Shown here in pieces: positions 1 through 8,047 of a stretch of DNA of 64,000 nucleotides; position 1 is the stretch's first letter, and each line of letters opens with the position of its first letter. The position numbers and the translations under genes were made by a program. The stretch spans positions 62,001 through 126,000 of the forward strand of contig NZ_JAXIWG010000003.1 of NCBI RefSeq assembly GCF_034652275.1. The letters run 5' to 3'. Under the pieces are notes generated by a model that had not been told where the DNA came from, did no database searches, and saw only the letters and a list, made by a program, of their open reading frames with translations. Origin of the DNA: Yoonia sp034652275. Its GTDB lineage: Bacteria; Pseudomonadota; Alphaproteobacteria; Rhodobacterales; Rhodobacteraceae.

Positions 1-327
1 CTCAAGAACCAGAACGGGTTTATCCCCGGCATTCGCCCCGGTAAACGGACCGAGGAATATCTCGACTATGTGCTGACGCGTATTCTGGTGCTGGGGTCGG
101 GTTATCTGGCGCTGGTGGCCCTGCTGCCGGAAATCATCCGCGCGGAACTGTCGATCCCGTTCTATTTCGGCGGTACATCCGTGCTGATTATCGTGTCGGT
201 GGGGATGGATACGATCCAGCAGGTGCAGTCGCATCTGGTTGCTCACCAGTATGAAGGCCTGATCGAAAAATCGCAGCTGCGCGGCAAACGCAGCACGACC
301 AAGAAAAAAGGCCCGTCGCGGCGATGA
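1..327 (+). CDS. secY: Protein translocase subunit SecY, C-terminal part (5' end outside the window)
   Basis: The reading frame is open from the first base and ends with TGA at 325-327. It begins with the cytoplasmic-loop motif NGFIPGIRPG and RTEEYLDYVL typical of SecY, and continues through two hydrophobic stretches to a basic tail ending GPSRR. SecY is the channel of the Sec translocon in the inner membrane and works with SecE, SecG and SecA. The stop overlaps the adk start in an ATGA arrangement, the usual spc-operon junction, so translation of the two genes is probably coupled. Only the last 108 codons are present. Confidence 0.95.
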   Translation, partial: LKNQNGFIPGIRPGKRTEEYLDYVLTRILVLGSGYLALVALLPEIIRAELSIPFYFGGTSVLIIVSVGMDTIQQVQSHLVAHQYEGLIEKSQLRGKRSTTKKKGPSRR

Positions 328-902
328 ATATCATTCTACTTGGACCACCGGGCGCTGGCAAAGGGACACAGGCCCGCAAGCTGGTAGAAGATCGCAACAT
401 GATCCAGCTCAGCACCGGCGACATGCTGCGTGCTGCGCGGACCAGCGGCACCGCGATGGGTAAAACCGTCGCCGCCGTCATGGACCGCGGCGAACTGGTC
501 ACGGACGAGATCGTGATCGGCCTGATCCGCGAACAGCTCGAGGCGGGCGGCGATCATGGCGGTTTCATCTTCGACGGCTTTCCGCGCACGCTTGGGCAGG
601 CTGACGCCTTGGGTGATCTGCTTGCCGAAATGGGCCAGAGCCTTGATCATGTGATCGAATTGCAGGTCAACGACGATGTGCTGGTCGAACGTGTGCTGGG
701 CCGCGCCGCCGAAACGGTTGCATCCGGTGGGCAAGCCCGTGCCGATGATAACGCCGAAAGCCTGCGGACTCGTCTTTTGGCCTATTACAAGCAGACCAGC
801 CCGCTGATCGGTTATTACCATGCCAAAGGCGATCTTGTATCGCTCGATGGGTTGGCCAGCGTGGATGACGTTGCCGACAGCATCGCCAAGGTCCTTGGCT
901 AA
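324..902 (+). CDS. adk: Adenylate kinase, short-LID form
   Basis: The 192-residue protein interconverts ATP plus AMP with two ADP in the cytoplasm. The P-loop GPPGAGKGTQA lies at residues 7-17, the AMP-binding STGDMLR follows, and DGFPRT is near residue 86. It is shorter than the 214-residue E. coli enzyme because the LID insertion (about 27 residues) is replaced by a short segment after VERVLGRA, so no zinc-binding or long LID is present. The start overlaps the secY stop (ATGA). adk between secY and rpsM is the common order in Rhodobacterales. Confidence 0.96.
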   Translation: MNIILLGPPGAGKGTQARKLVEDRNMIQLSTGDMLRAARTSGTAMGKTVAAVMDRGELVTDEIVIGLIREQLEAGGDHGGFIFDGFPRTLGQADALGDLLAEMGQSLDHVIELQVNDDVLVERVLGRAAETVASGGQARADDNAESLRTRLLAYYKQTSPLIGYYHAKGDLVSLDGLASVDDVADSIAKVLG

Positions 903-1102
903 CCGCTTGCGGTCTATTGACGCTGCGGGCGTTGCCCCCTAAACAGCGCCATCCCGCAAGGGAATCAATGCGCAGGTGCGGGGTCGCACCCTTCATCCTG
1001 CGGCTTACCTGATATGACGCAGCCCGGTGCCGTATGGTCCGGGCTTCCGTTGTGAAAAAAGGGTCTGGCATCACGGACCCGCAACGAAAAGGAATTGCAC
1101 AC
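903..1102 (+). other. adk-rpsM intergenic leader with small hairpins
   Basis: No gene was seen in these 200 bases. They hold TCCC-gcaa-GGGA near 951-962 and two overlapping foldbacks: CGCAGG (971-976) with CCTGCG (997-1002), and GGTGCG (975-980) with CGCACC (985-990). The two stems share bases and exclude each other. This is the usual place for ribosomal-protein autoregulation of the rpsM operon, but no known S4-type structure could be recognised, so a regulatory role is inference. Confidence 0.3.
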
Positions 1103-1471
1103 GTGGCACGTATTGCCGGCGTAAACATCCCGACTGCAAAGCGGGTTCCAATCGCCCTGACATATATCACTGGTATTGGCCCTGCCATTGCCGAACAGAT
1201 CTGCGAAGCAACCAACATCGACCGCGCCCGTCGCGTGAACGATCTGTCGGACGCAGAAATCCTGACGATCCGCGAATTCATCGACGCGAACCTCACCGTC
1301 GAAGGTGACCTGCGTCGTGAAACCCAGATGAACATCAAGCGCCTGATGGACCTTGGCTGCTACCGTGGCCTGCGTCACCGTCGCAACCTGCCGGTGCGCG
1401 GTCAGCGGACCCACACCAACGCGCGCACACGCAAGGGCCCTGCAAAGGCCATTGCTGGCAAGAAGAAATAA
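1103..1471 (+). CDS. rpsM: 30S ribosomal protein S13
   Basis: The 122-residue product begins ARIAGVNIP and contains the S13 signatures YITGIG and GLRHRRNLPVRGQRT near the C terminus, with a basic KKK tail. S13 sits in the head of the small subunit and contacts tRNA and the large subunit. The start chosen is GTG at 1103, preceded by GGA at 1091-1093 with 9 nt spacing. This matches the family N terminus, so the open frame extending upstream to 1034 is not coding. rpsK follows after 13 nt. Confidence 0.95.
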   Translation: MARIAGVNIPTAKRVPIALTYITGIGPAIAEQICEATNIDRARRVNDLSDAEILTIREFIDANLTVEGDLRRETQMNIKRLMDLGCYRGLRHRRNLPVRGQRTHTNARTRKGPAKAIAGKKK

Positions 1472-1484
1472 GGGGACCTGACAG

Positions 1485-1874
1485 ATGGCACGCGATACCA
1501 AACGCACCAAAAAGAAGGTTTCCAAGAACATCGCCGCTGGCGTTGCTCATGTGAATTCTTCGTTCAACAACACCAAGATCCTGATTTCCGACGTGCAGGG
1601 CAATGCGATCGCATGGTCGTCCGCTGGCACGATGGGTTTCAAAGGGTCGCGGAAATCCACGCCTTATGCCGCTCAGATGGCTGCGGAAGATGCGGGCAAG
1701 AAAGCACAAGACCACGGCGTCAAGACGCTGGAAGTCGAAGTGCAGGGTCCCGGTTCCGGCCGCGAATCCGCGCTGCGCGCACTGGCCGCTGTCGGCTTCA
1801 ACATCACGTCGATCCGTGATGTGACCCCGATGGCGCACAACGGCTGCCGCCCGCCAAAGCGCCGCCGCGTCTGA
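1485..1874 (+). CDS. rpsK: 30S ribosomal protein S11
   Basis: The 129-residue protein has a basic N-terminal tail (MARDTKRTKKK) and the S11 core motifs NSSFNNTKI, ESALRALAA and DVTPMAHNGCRPPKRRRV at its end. S11 is part of the 30S platform next to the mRNA exit. It lies in the usual rpsM-rpsK-rpoA order. In this window rpoD-like or rpsD genes do not intervene, which is typical of alphaproteobacteria where rpsD is elsewhere. Confidence 0.96.
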   Translation: MARDTKRTKKKVSKNIAAGVAHVNSSFNNTKILISDVQGNAIAWSSAGTMGFKGSRKSTPYAAQMAAEDAGKKAQDHGVKTLEVEVQGPGSGRESALRALAAVGFNITSIRDVTPMAHNGCRPPKRRRV

Positions 1875-1888
1875 ACCACTCCGAACGC

Positions 1889-1932
1889 ATTGGGGTCGTG
1901 CATCTTTTTGCACGGCCCCAATCCGTCATTTT
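1889..1932 (+). terminator. Strong hairpin between rpsK and rpoA, possible attenuator or processing site
   Basis: A 14-bp stem pairs 1889-1902 with 1909-1922 around a 6-nt loop, with one G-U pair. It is followed by CCGTCATTTT, which has only a short T run. Because rpoA is normally transcribed from the same operon, this is more likely a partial terminator, attenuator or RNase site than a full stop. Confidence 0.5.
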
Positions 1933-1988
1933 GAAACCTCGGGCGTTTGCCTTTTTGGACATGAAGGCAAACAAGGATGGAGGGACAT

Positions 1989-3005
1989 ATGATCCACAAG
2001 AACTGGGCTGAACTGATCAAGCCGATGCAGTTGGACGTCAAGCCGGGCAATGACCCGATGCGTCAGGCGACCATGGTCGCCGAACCGCTGGAACGCGGCT
2101 TTGGTCTGACACTTGGCAACGCGCTGCGCCGCATCCTGATGTCGTCGCTGCAGGGTGCCGCGATCACTGCCGTGCAGATCGACAACGTGCTGCATGAGTT
2201 TTCGTCCGTGTCGGGCGTGCGTGAAGACGTCACCGACATCGTGTTGAACCTCAAGGGCGTCGCCATCCGTATGGAAGTCGAAGGCCCCAAGCGTCTGTCC
2301 GTGCAGGCCAAAGGGCCGGGCGTTGTGACGGCTGCTGATATCTCGGAAACTGCCGGGATCGAAATCCTGAACAAGGACCATGTGATCTGCCACCTCGATG
2401 ACGGTGCCGATCTTTACATGGAACTGACCGTGAACACCGGCAAAGGTTACGTTGCCGCTGACAAGAACAAGCCGGAAGATGCCCCCATCGGCATGATCGC
2501 CATCGACGCGATCTATTCGCCGGTGAAAAAGGTGTCCTATGACGTGCAACCGACCCGCGAAGGTCAGGTGCTCGACTATGACAAGCTGACGATGAAGGTG
2601 GAAACCGACGGCTCGCTGTCGCCTGACGATGCTGTGGCCTATGCCGCGCGGATCCTGCAGGACCAGCTGTCGATCTTCGTCAACTTCGACGAGCCTGAAT
2701 CGGCCTCTGCCGGTTCCGATGACGACGGGCTGGAATTCAACCCGCTGCTGCTCAAGAAAGTGGACGAGTTGGAACTGTCGGTGCGTTCGGCAAACTGCCT
2801 CAAGAACGACAACATCGTCTATATCGGCGATCTGATCCAGAAAACCGAAGCAGAAATGCTGCGCACACCGAACTTTGGCCGCAAATCCTTGAACGAAATC
2901 AAGGAAGTGCTGTCGGGCATGGGTTTGCACCTTGGCATGGACGTCGAGGATTGGCCGCCGGACAACATCGAAGATTTGGCTAAAAAGTTTGAAGACCAGT
3001 TTTAA
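1989..3005 (+). CDS. rpoA: DNA-directed RNA polymerase subunit alpha
   Basis: The 338-residue protein has the alpha N-terminal domain (LERGFGLTLGNALRRILMSS near residue 35, the dimerisation helix) and the alpha C-terminal domain (ELSVRSANCLKNDNI, then GRKSLNEIKE), joined by an acidic linker. The start at 1989 gives the family N terminus MIHKNWAELIKP and has GGAGG at 1979-1983. An in-frame ATG at 1977 lies inside that ribosome-binding site and is rejected. It is the RNA polymerase assembly platform and the contact for activators and UP elements. Confidence 0.97.
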   Translation: MIHKNWAELIKPMQLDVKPGNDPMRQATMVAEPLERGFGLTLGNALRRILMSSLQGAAITAVQIDNVLHEFSSVSGVREDVTDIVLNLKGVAIRMEVEGPKRLSVQAKGPGVVTAADISETAGIEILNKDHVICHLDDGADLYMELTVNTGKGYVAADKNKPEDAPIGMIAIDAIYSPVKKVSYDVQPTREGQVLDYDKLTMKVETDGSLSPDDAVAYAARILQDQLSIFVNFDEPESASAGSDDDGLEFNPLLLKKVDELELSVRSANCLKNDNIVYIGDLIQKTEAEMLRTPNFGRKSLNEIKEVLSGMGLHLGMDVEDWPPDNIEDLAKKFEDQF

Positions 3006-3014
3006 CTGGTCTTC

Positions 3015-3074
3015 GTCCCGGGCCTGACCCGGGACCTCACGCAAACCGACGAGGCCCCGGAACACGTCCGGGGC
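3015..3074. repeat. Two adjacent GC-rich palindromes, probable dispersed alphaproteobacterial repeat
   Basis: GTCCCGGG (3015-3022) pairs with CCCGGGAC (3028-3035) around CCTGA, and GCCCCGGA (3054-3061) pairs with TCCGGGGC (3067-3074) around ACACG. The element lies in the 184-bp rpoA-rplQ gap. From memory, similar GTCCCGGG...CCCGGGAC elements are scattered in alphaproteobacterial genomes; copy number could not be checked. It may also act as an intercistronic RNA hairpin. Confidence 0.5.
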
Positions 3075-3189
3075 GCGTCACGCCGAAATGCCCACGCATG
3101 TGGGGAAGACCCCGGGCAATCCCGCCCCAATAATACGGCTGGCACGCATCAGACCGTTGGACAAAGTATAAATCTGAAGGAGACACCAA

Positions 3190-3609
3190 ATGCGTCACGC
3201 AAGCGGCTACCGCAAGCTGAACCGGACCCACGAACACCGCAAGGCGATGTTCGCCAACATGGCCGGGGCCCTGATCGAACACGAACAGATCAAAACAACG
3301 CTGCCCAAGGCGAAAGAACTGCGCCGCATCGTCGAGAAGCTGGTCACCCTTGGCAAGCGCGGCGATCTGCATGCCCGCCGTCAGGCCGATGCCCAGCTCA
3401 AGCAGGACATCCACACAGCCAAGCTGTTTGAAATCATCGGCCCACGTTATGCCGAACGTCAGGGCGGCTATGTCCGCATCATGAAGGCCGGCTTCCGCTA
3501 TGGCGACATGGCCCCGATGGCGATCATCGAATTCGTGGACCGCGACGTGAATGCCAAAGGCGCGGCTGACAAGGCCCGTCTGGCCGAGTTCGAGGCGATG
3601 GAGGATTAA
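3190..3609 (+). CDS. rplQ: 50S ribosomal protein L17
   Basis: The 139-residue protein starts MRHASGYRKLNRTHEHRKAM, the invariant L17 N terminus, followed by NMAGALIEHEQIKTTLPKAKELR and GGYVRI. L17 lies near the polypeptide exit tunnel of the 50S subunit. A clear AGGAG lies at 3178-3182 before the start. It ends the alpha operon, as in most bacteria, and a terminator follows 28 bases after the stop. Confidence 0.96.
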   Translation: MRHASGYRKLNRTHEHRKAMFANMAGALIEHEQIKTTLPKAKELRRIVEKLVTLGKRGDLHARRQADAQLKQDIHTAKLFEIIGPRYAERQGGYVRIMKAGFRYGDMAPMAIIEFVDRDVNAKGAADKARLAEFEAMED

Positions 3610-3637
3610 TTTCCCCGCCACGTACCGACTTTTTTGC

Positions 3638-3672
3638 AAAGCCCTGCCAGATTGGCGGGGCTTTCGCTTTTT
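3638..3672 (+). terminator. Rho-independent terminator after rplQ
   Basis: AAAGCCCTGCCA (3638-3649) pairs with TGGCGGGGCTTT (3653-3664) over 12 bp with one G-U pair and a 3-nt loop, followed by CGCTTTTT. It ends the ribosomal operon. Confidence 0.85.
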
Positions 3673-3695
3673 CACGGAAAGCCTATCATCTGCCC

Positions 3696-5006
3696 ATGCC
3701 TGACCTGTTCGACAGCGCCCCCAACACTGCCCCCGCAGGCCCCCGCCCGCTGGCCGACCGGCTGCGGCCCAAGCGGTTGTCCGAGGTGATCGGCCAGCAG
3801 CAGGTGCTTGGCCCGGATGCGCCGCTGGGCACGATGCTGGCCTCTGGTTCTCTGTCGTCGCTGGTTTTCTGGGGCCCGCCTGGCGTGGGCAAGACGACGA
3901 TCGCGCGGTTGCTGGCGGATGAAACCGACCTGCATTTCGTCCAGATCAGCGCGATTTTCACGGGCGTGCCTGATCTGCGCAAGGTGTTCGAGGCCGCGAA
4001 GATGCGCCGCCAGAACGGCAAGGGCACGCTGTTGTTCGTCGATGAAATCCACCGTTTCAACAAGGCACAGCAGGACGGCTTTCTGCCCTATATGGAGGAT
4101 GGGACGATCCTGCTGGTCGGGGCGACGACCGAAAACCCCAGTTTCGAGCTGAACGCCGCGTTGCTGAGCCGTGCGCAGGTGTTCATCCTGACCCGACTGA
4201 CTCTGACTGACCTCGAACTGCTCGCCCAACGTGCCGAAAAGGAACTGGGCCGCGCCCTGCCACTGGACGGAAACGCGCGCGAGGCGCTGCTGGACATGGC
4301 CGATGGTGATGGCCGCGCGCTGCTCAATCTGATCGAACAGGTGGCGGCCTGGAAAACCGATGCGAAACTGACGCGCGACGACCTGACCAAACGGCTGATG
4401 AAACGCGCGGTGAAATACGACAAATCCGGCGATGAGCATTACAACCTGATCTCCGCGCTGCATAAATCCGTGCGCGGGTCCGACCCTGATGCCGCACTTT
4501 ACTGGTTCGCCCGCATGCTGGCAGGGGGCGAGGACCCCCGTTACCTTGCCCGCCGCATCACGCGGATGGCGGTTGAAGATATTGGCCTTGCTGACCCGCA
4601 GGCGCAGGCGGTGTGTTTGCAAAGCTGGGAAACCTATGAACGGCTGGGATCGCCCGAGGGTGAACTGGCCTTGGCGCAGGCGGTGACCTACCTCGCGCTC
4701 GCGCCGAAATCGAATGCGGCCTATGTCGCCTACAAGGCCGCGATGGCCGCCGCGAAACAGACGGGTTCCGAACCGCCGCCTGCCCATATCCTGAACGCAC
4801 CGACCAAGCTGATGAAGGAACAGGGGTTCGGGGCAGGCTATGCCTATGACCACGATGCCGAGGACGGGTTCAGCGGCCAGAACTATTTCCCCGAGACCAT
4901 GAAGCGCGGCATTTATTACCTGCCCGTGGATCGGGGGTTTGAACGCGAGTTGAAGAAACGCGTGGATTTCTTCGCCGGATTGCGTGCCAAGCGGGGCAAG
5001 AATTGA
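3696..5006 (+). CDS. rarA: Replication-associated recombination protein A (RarA/MgsA AAA+ ATPase)
   Basis: The 436-residue protein belongs to the RarA/WRNIP1 group of clamp-loader-like AAA+ ATPases that act at stalled replication forks. Seen in order: RPKRLSEVIGQQQVLG, Walker A GPPGVGKTT near residue 66, Walker B LLFVDEIHRFNKAQQD, sensor GATTENPSFELNAALLSRAQV, and the RarA C-terminal helical domain with GSDPDAALYWFARMLAGGEDP and YLPVDRGFERELKKR. Length matches the family. It is the first gene of a tight cluster with crcB and rluC. Confidence 0.95.
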   Translation: MPDLFDSAPNTAPAGPRPLADRLRPKRLSEVIGQQQVLGPDAPLGTMLASGSLSSLVFWGPPGVGKTTIARLLADETDLHFVQISAIFTGVPDLRKVFEAAKMRRQNGKGTLLFVDEIHRFNKAQQDGFLPYMEDGTILLVGATTENPSFELNAALLSRAQVFILTRLTLTDLELLAQRAEKELGRALPLDGNAREALLDMADGDGRALLNLIEQVAAWKTDAKLTRDDLTKRLMKRAVKYDKSGDEHYNLISALHKSVRGSDPDAALYWFARMLAGGEDPRYLARRITRMAVEDIGLADPQAQAVCLQSWETYERLGSPEGELALAQAVTYLALAPKSNAAYVAYKAAMAAAKQTGSEPPPAHILNAPTKLMKEQGFGAGYAYDHDAEDGFSGQNYFPETMKRGIYYLPVDRGFERELKKRVDFFAGLRAKRGKN

Positions 5007-5037
5007 CTTCCCCGCGCCAAAAGGCCAAGGCAGGCCG

Positions 5038-5397
5038 ATGATGATACCTGTGATCTCTGTGGCTCTTGGCGGGGCTGTCGGTTCTGTGCTGCGCTTCCTT
5101 GTGGGGATGGCGGTGCCGTTTCCCATTGGCACGCTGGTCATCAACGTGCTGGGGTCATTTCTGATCGGGTTGGTCTGGATATTGCTGGCTGCGCGCGGAT
5201 TGCAGAACTGGATTCCCTTCGTAATGATGGGCGTTCTGGGTGGTTTCACCACCTTTTCGACGTTTTCGCTCGACACGTTGCGCCTGATTGAATCGGGCCG
5301 TGTCGTGGCAGCGGGCAGCTATGTGCTGGCGTCGGTATTTGTATCAATTGCGGCCTGCGGATTGGGCCTGTGGCTTGCCAAAGGAATGACGACATGA
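5038..5397 (+). CDS. crcB: Fluoride exporter CrcB/Fluc
   Basis: The 119-residue membrane protein has the Fluc signatures GGAVGSVLRFLVG at its N terminus, NVLGSFLIG in the middle and GFTTFSTFSLDTL, and four hydrophobic segments. It works as a dual-topology dimeric fluoride channel in the inner membrane. Two adjacent ATGs (5038, 5041) could start it; both fit the usual MIPVISVALGG beginning. A frame opening at 4984 overlaps rarA and is not favoured. No fluoride riboswitch was seen upstream. Its stop overlaps the next start (ATGA). Confidence 0.93.
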   Translation: MMIPVISVALGGAVGSVLRFLVGMAVPFPIGTLVINVLGSFLIGLVWILLAARGLQNWIPFVMMGVLGGFTTFSTFSLDTLRLIESGRVVAAGSYVLASVFVSIAACGLGLWLAKGMTT

Positions 5398-6449
5398 GCG
5401 GTGTACACACCAGAACCATCGGCCCCGACGACGGCGATCAGCGGCTGGACCGCTATCTGCGCCGCTTGTTCCCACATCTGACCCAAGGGCGCATCGAAAA
5501 GCTGTGCCGCAAAGGCGAATTGCGCGTCGATGGCGGGCGCGTGAAAACCAGCACGCGGCTCGAAGTCGGCCAGAAAATCCGCATCCCGCCCTTGCCGACC
5601 GAGGAAGAGGCCGCCGCTGCCGCCACCCTTGCCCGTCATGGCGTCACCAAGGCGGATGCCAAGCTGATTCAGTCCTGCGTGATCTACAAGGACGACCACA
5701 TTATCGCGATCAACAAACCGCATGGGCTGGCCACGCAAGGTGGCACCAACACCACCCGCCACGTTGATGGCATGGCCGAGGCGCTGATGTTCGGCTACGA
5801 CGAAAAACCGCGTCTGGTGCACCGGTTGGACCGCGATACATCGGGTGTGCTGTTGCTCGCGCGGACACGGATGATGGCCAAGCAGTTGACTGAGAACCTC
5901 AAGCACCGAGAGACGCGCAAAATTTACTGGGCCGCTGTCGCCGGTGTGCCGCATCCGCGCGCGGGTACGATCAAATACGGTCTGGTGAAGGCCCCCGGCC
6001 ACGGCAAAGGCGGCGAGAATGAAAAGATGCGCTGCGTGCATCCCAACGAGATCGCAAGCACCGAAGGCGCAAAGCGCGCCACATCGGATTATGCCGTGAT
6101 GGATACGCTGGCCAGTCGTGCGGCATGGTGTGCGCTGGTCCCGATTACGGGCCGGACCCACCAGTTGCGTGCGCATATGGCCGAGATCGGGCATCCGATT
6201 ATCGGTGATGGCAAATATGGCGGATCGGGGCAGGAGAACCTTGGCGATGGCTGGGGGGCCAGCATGGGCAGCGAGATCGGGCGCAAGATGCACCTGCATG
6301 CACGCAGCCTGACCATCGAACATCCCGCCACCGGCAAAATCCTGCATCTGACCGCCGACCTGCCAGAGCACATGCAGAACACTTGGGATTTCGTGGGTTG
6401 GGTCGTCGGCCACGCTCCTGTCGATCCGTTCAACATGCCCGATGAGTGA
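5394..6449 (+). CDS. rluC: RluC/RluD-family 23S rRNA pseudouridine synthase
   Basis: The 351-residue protein has an N-terminal S4 RNA-binding domain (QRLDRYLRRLFPHLTQGRIEKLCRKG, split here as QRLDRYLRRLFP and GRIEKLCRKG) and a catalytic domain with HRLDRDTSGVLLLA carrying the conserved Asp, plus INKPHGLATQGG and GRTHQLRAHM. This matches RluC, which modifies 955/2504/2580 of 23S rRNA; RluD specificity cannot be excluded by eye. The ATG at 5394 overlaps the crcB stop and is preferred over an upstream frame opening at 5370. Confidence 0.88.
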   Translation: MSGVHTRTIGPDDGDQRLDRYLRRLFPHLTQGRIEKLCRKGELRVDGGRVKTSTRLEVGQKIRIPPLPTEEEAAAAATLARHGVTKADAKLIQSCVIYKDDHIIAINKPHGLATQGGTNTTRHVDGMAEALMFGYDEKPRLVHRLDRDTSGVLLLARTRMMAKQLTENLKHRETRKIYWAAVAGVPHPRAGTIKYGLVKAPGHGKGGENEKMRCVHPNEIASTEGAKRATSDYAVMDTLASRAAWCALVPITGRTHQLRAHMAEIGHPIIGDGKYGGSGQENLGDGWGASMGSEIGRKMHLHARSLTIEHPATGKILHLTADLPEHMQNTWDFVGWVVGHAPVDPFNMPDE

Positions 6450-7119
6450 CCTGCGCCTTGTGATCTTCGACGTGGACGGCACGCTGGTCGACAGCCAGGC
6501 CGAAATCGTCGCCGCGATGACTGCCGCTTTCGCAGCCGAAGGTCTGGTGCTGCCCGACCGCAAACGGTTGTTGTCGATTGTCGGGCTGTCGCTGGATGTC
6601 GCCATGGTGCGGCTTTGCCCGGACGAGGCACCCGATAGGCATCCCCGTCTCGTGCAGGCCTACAAGGACGCCTATATGGACCTGCGCGGCGCGGACGGGC
6701 AGGGCGAGCTAAGCCCGCTTTACCCCGGCGCGCGTGCGGCGCTGGACGAACTGGCCGGGCAGGACAACACCTTGCTGGCCGTGGCTACCGGCAAATCGCG
6801 GCGGGGCCTCGACAAGATGCTCGAAAAACACGGGCTGCGTGGTCTGTTCCACAGCGAACAGGTGGCCGACGACCATCCGTCCAAGCCGAACCCGTCCATG
6901 ATTCTGACCGCTCTCAATGAGACCGGCACCGATGCCCGCGCCGCCGTGATGATCGGCGATACCACCTTTGACATGGATATGGGGCGTGCTGCGGGCGTGC
7001 GCACCATCGGCGTGTCCTGGGGCTATCACGATGCGGGCAGCCTGCGCCCCGACCTGCTGATCGACCAATTTGCCGACCTTTTGCCTGCCATCGACCAACT
7101 GACCGGATCACACCCATGA
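6442..7119 (+). CDS. HAD-superfamily hydrolase, phosphoglycolate-phosphatase-like
   Basis: The 225-residue protein opens with the HAD motif I FDVDGTLVDSQ (residues 9-19), has motif II in VATGKSRRG, a lysine in HPSKPNPSMI and motif III/IV MIGDTTFDMDMGRAAG. The cap is the small C1 helical type between motifs I and II, as in Gph/PGP enzymes. The substrate is unknown; phosphoglycolate or another small sugar phosphate is likely. It overlaps rluC by 8 bp and its own stop overlaps the next start, so the four genes crcB to the ATP12 gene form one translationally coupled run. Confidence 0.85.
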   Translation: MSDLRLVIFDVDGTLVDSQAEIVAAMTAAFAAEGLVLPDRKRLLSIVGLSLDVAMVRLCPDEAPDRHPRLVQAYKDAYMDLRGADGQGELSPLYPGARAALDELAGQDNTLLAVATGKSRRGLDKMLEKHGLRGLFHSEQVADDHPSKPNPSMILTALNETGTDARAAVMIGDTTFDMDMGRAAGVRTIGVSWGYHDAGSLRPDLLIDQFADLLPAIDQLTGSHP

Positions 7120-7826
7120 GCGACTGGAAACCGAAACGATTCTGGAAGGCCGCGACGCCAGAGGCCTGCGACGGCGGGTTCACCGTCACGTTGGACGGGC
7201 GTCCGGTAAAAACGCCGGCCAAGGCGGCCTTGGTCGTGCCGACACTGCCCTTGGCCGAAGCCGTGGCGCAGGAATGGGACGCGCAGACAGGTCTGGTCGA
7301 TCCACGCACCATGCCGGTGACACGCAGCGCCAATGCGGCGATCGACAAGGTCCGCACCCAAAGGGCCGAGGTGATCGGCCTTTTGTCGGAATACGGCGGG
7401 ACTGATCTGCTGTGTTATCGTGCGCCCGCCCCCGACGGGCTGGTTGTACGCCAGCGGCAGGCATGGGACCCGCTGCTGCACTGGGCCGAACAGGACCTTC
7501 AGGTCCGGCTGATGGTAGGCGAAGGTGTGGTGCATGTGCCGCAACCCGATGAAAGTATTGCCAGATTGCAGCGCGAACTGGAGGCTCAGGACGATTTTGG
7601 ACTGGCTGCCGCGCATGATCTGATCAGCCTGTCAGGGTCGCTGGTCCTTGCGCTTGCGGTGATGCGCGCGCATCTCGATGCGGCACAGGCCTGGGACATA
7701 TCCCGCGTCGATGAGAACTGGCAGATCTCGCAATGGGGGGCTGACGAAGAGGCCACCGCCGCGGCAGAGGTCAAACGGGCGGCCTTTCTGCATGCAGAGA
7801 GATTCTTTCATCTGGCAAGGGCGTGA
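7116..7826 (+). CDS. ATP12-family chaperone for F1-ATPase assembly
   Basis: The 236-residue protein begins KRFWKAATPEACDGGFTVTLDGRPVKTPAK, broken here as KRFWKAA and FTVTLDGRPVKTP, the hallmark of ATP12 proteins, and carries GGTDLLCYRAP and LHWAEQDL. ATP12 binds the F1 alpha subunit during ATP synthase assembly in mitochondria and alphaproteobacteria. Length fits the family. The start overlaps the upstream stop (ATGA). The atp operon itself is not in this window. Confidence 0.9.
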   Translation: MSDWKPKRFWKAATPEACDGGFTVTLDGRPVKTPAKAALVVPTLPLAEAVAQEWDAQTGLVDPRTMPVTRSANAAIDKVRTQRAEVIGLLSEYGGTDLLCYRAPAPDGLVVRQRQAWDPLLHWAEQDLQVRLMVGEGVVHVPQPDESIARLQRELEAQDDFGLAAAHDLISLSGSLVLALAVMRAHLDAAQAWDISRVDENWQISQWGADEEATAAAEVKRAAFLHAERFFHLARA

Positions 7827-7900
7827 TCCAACGCGGCCCTTATCGGGGCATTTGTCCCGATAATTGCCTGTTTTCGCGGCATTTGCGCGGTGATTACTGC

Positions 7901-7949
7901 GAGTTTTGCTTGACCAGATGGCGCTTCATCGGACAATCTAGCAAAACTC
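7901..7949 (+). promoter_or_regulatory. Candidate aapJ promoter enclosed by a perfect 10-bp inverted repeat
   Basis: GAGTTTTGCT (7901-7910) and AGCAAAACTC (7940-7949) are exact reverse complements 29 bp apart. Between and overlapping them are TTGACC (7910-7915) and GACAAT (7932-7937) with a 16-bp spacer, a plausible sigma-70-type promoter. The start codon of aapJ is 98 bp further on. The rest of the 221-bp gap shows no gene. Confidence 0.4.
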
Positions 7950-8047
7950 GAACAAGGGCTTGGCCTTTGTAGAAGCGGCGACCTTGAAAGAGGTGGCATA
8001 AAAATTGGCTGCCGGATTTACCGGCGGAAACTCAGGAAGAGGTAAAA

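Noticed and set aside
1034..1102. Upstream extension of rpsM
   Set aside because: The family N terminus and the ribosome-binding site support GTG at 1103.
1926..3065. Minus-strand frame of 379 codons opposite rpoA
   Set aside because: rpoA is certain and the reverse frame has no features.
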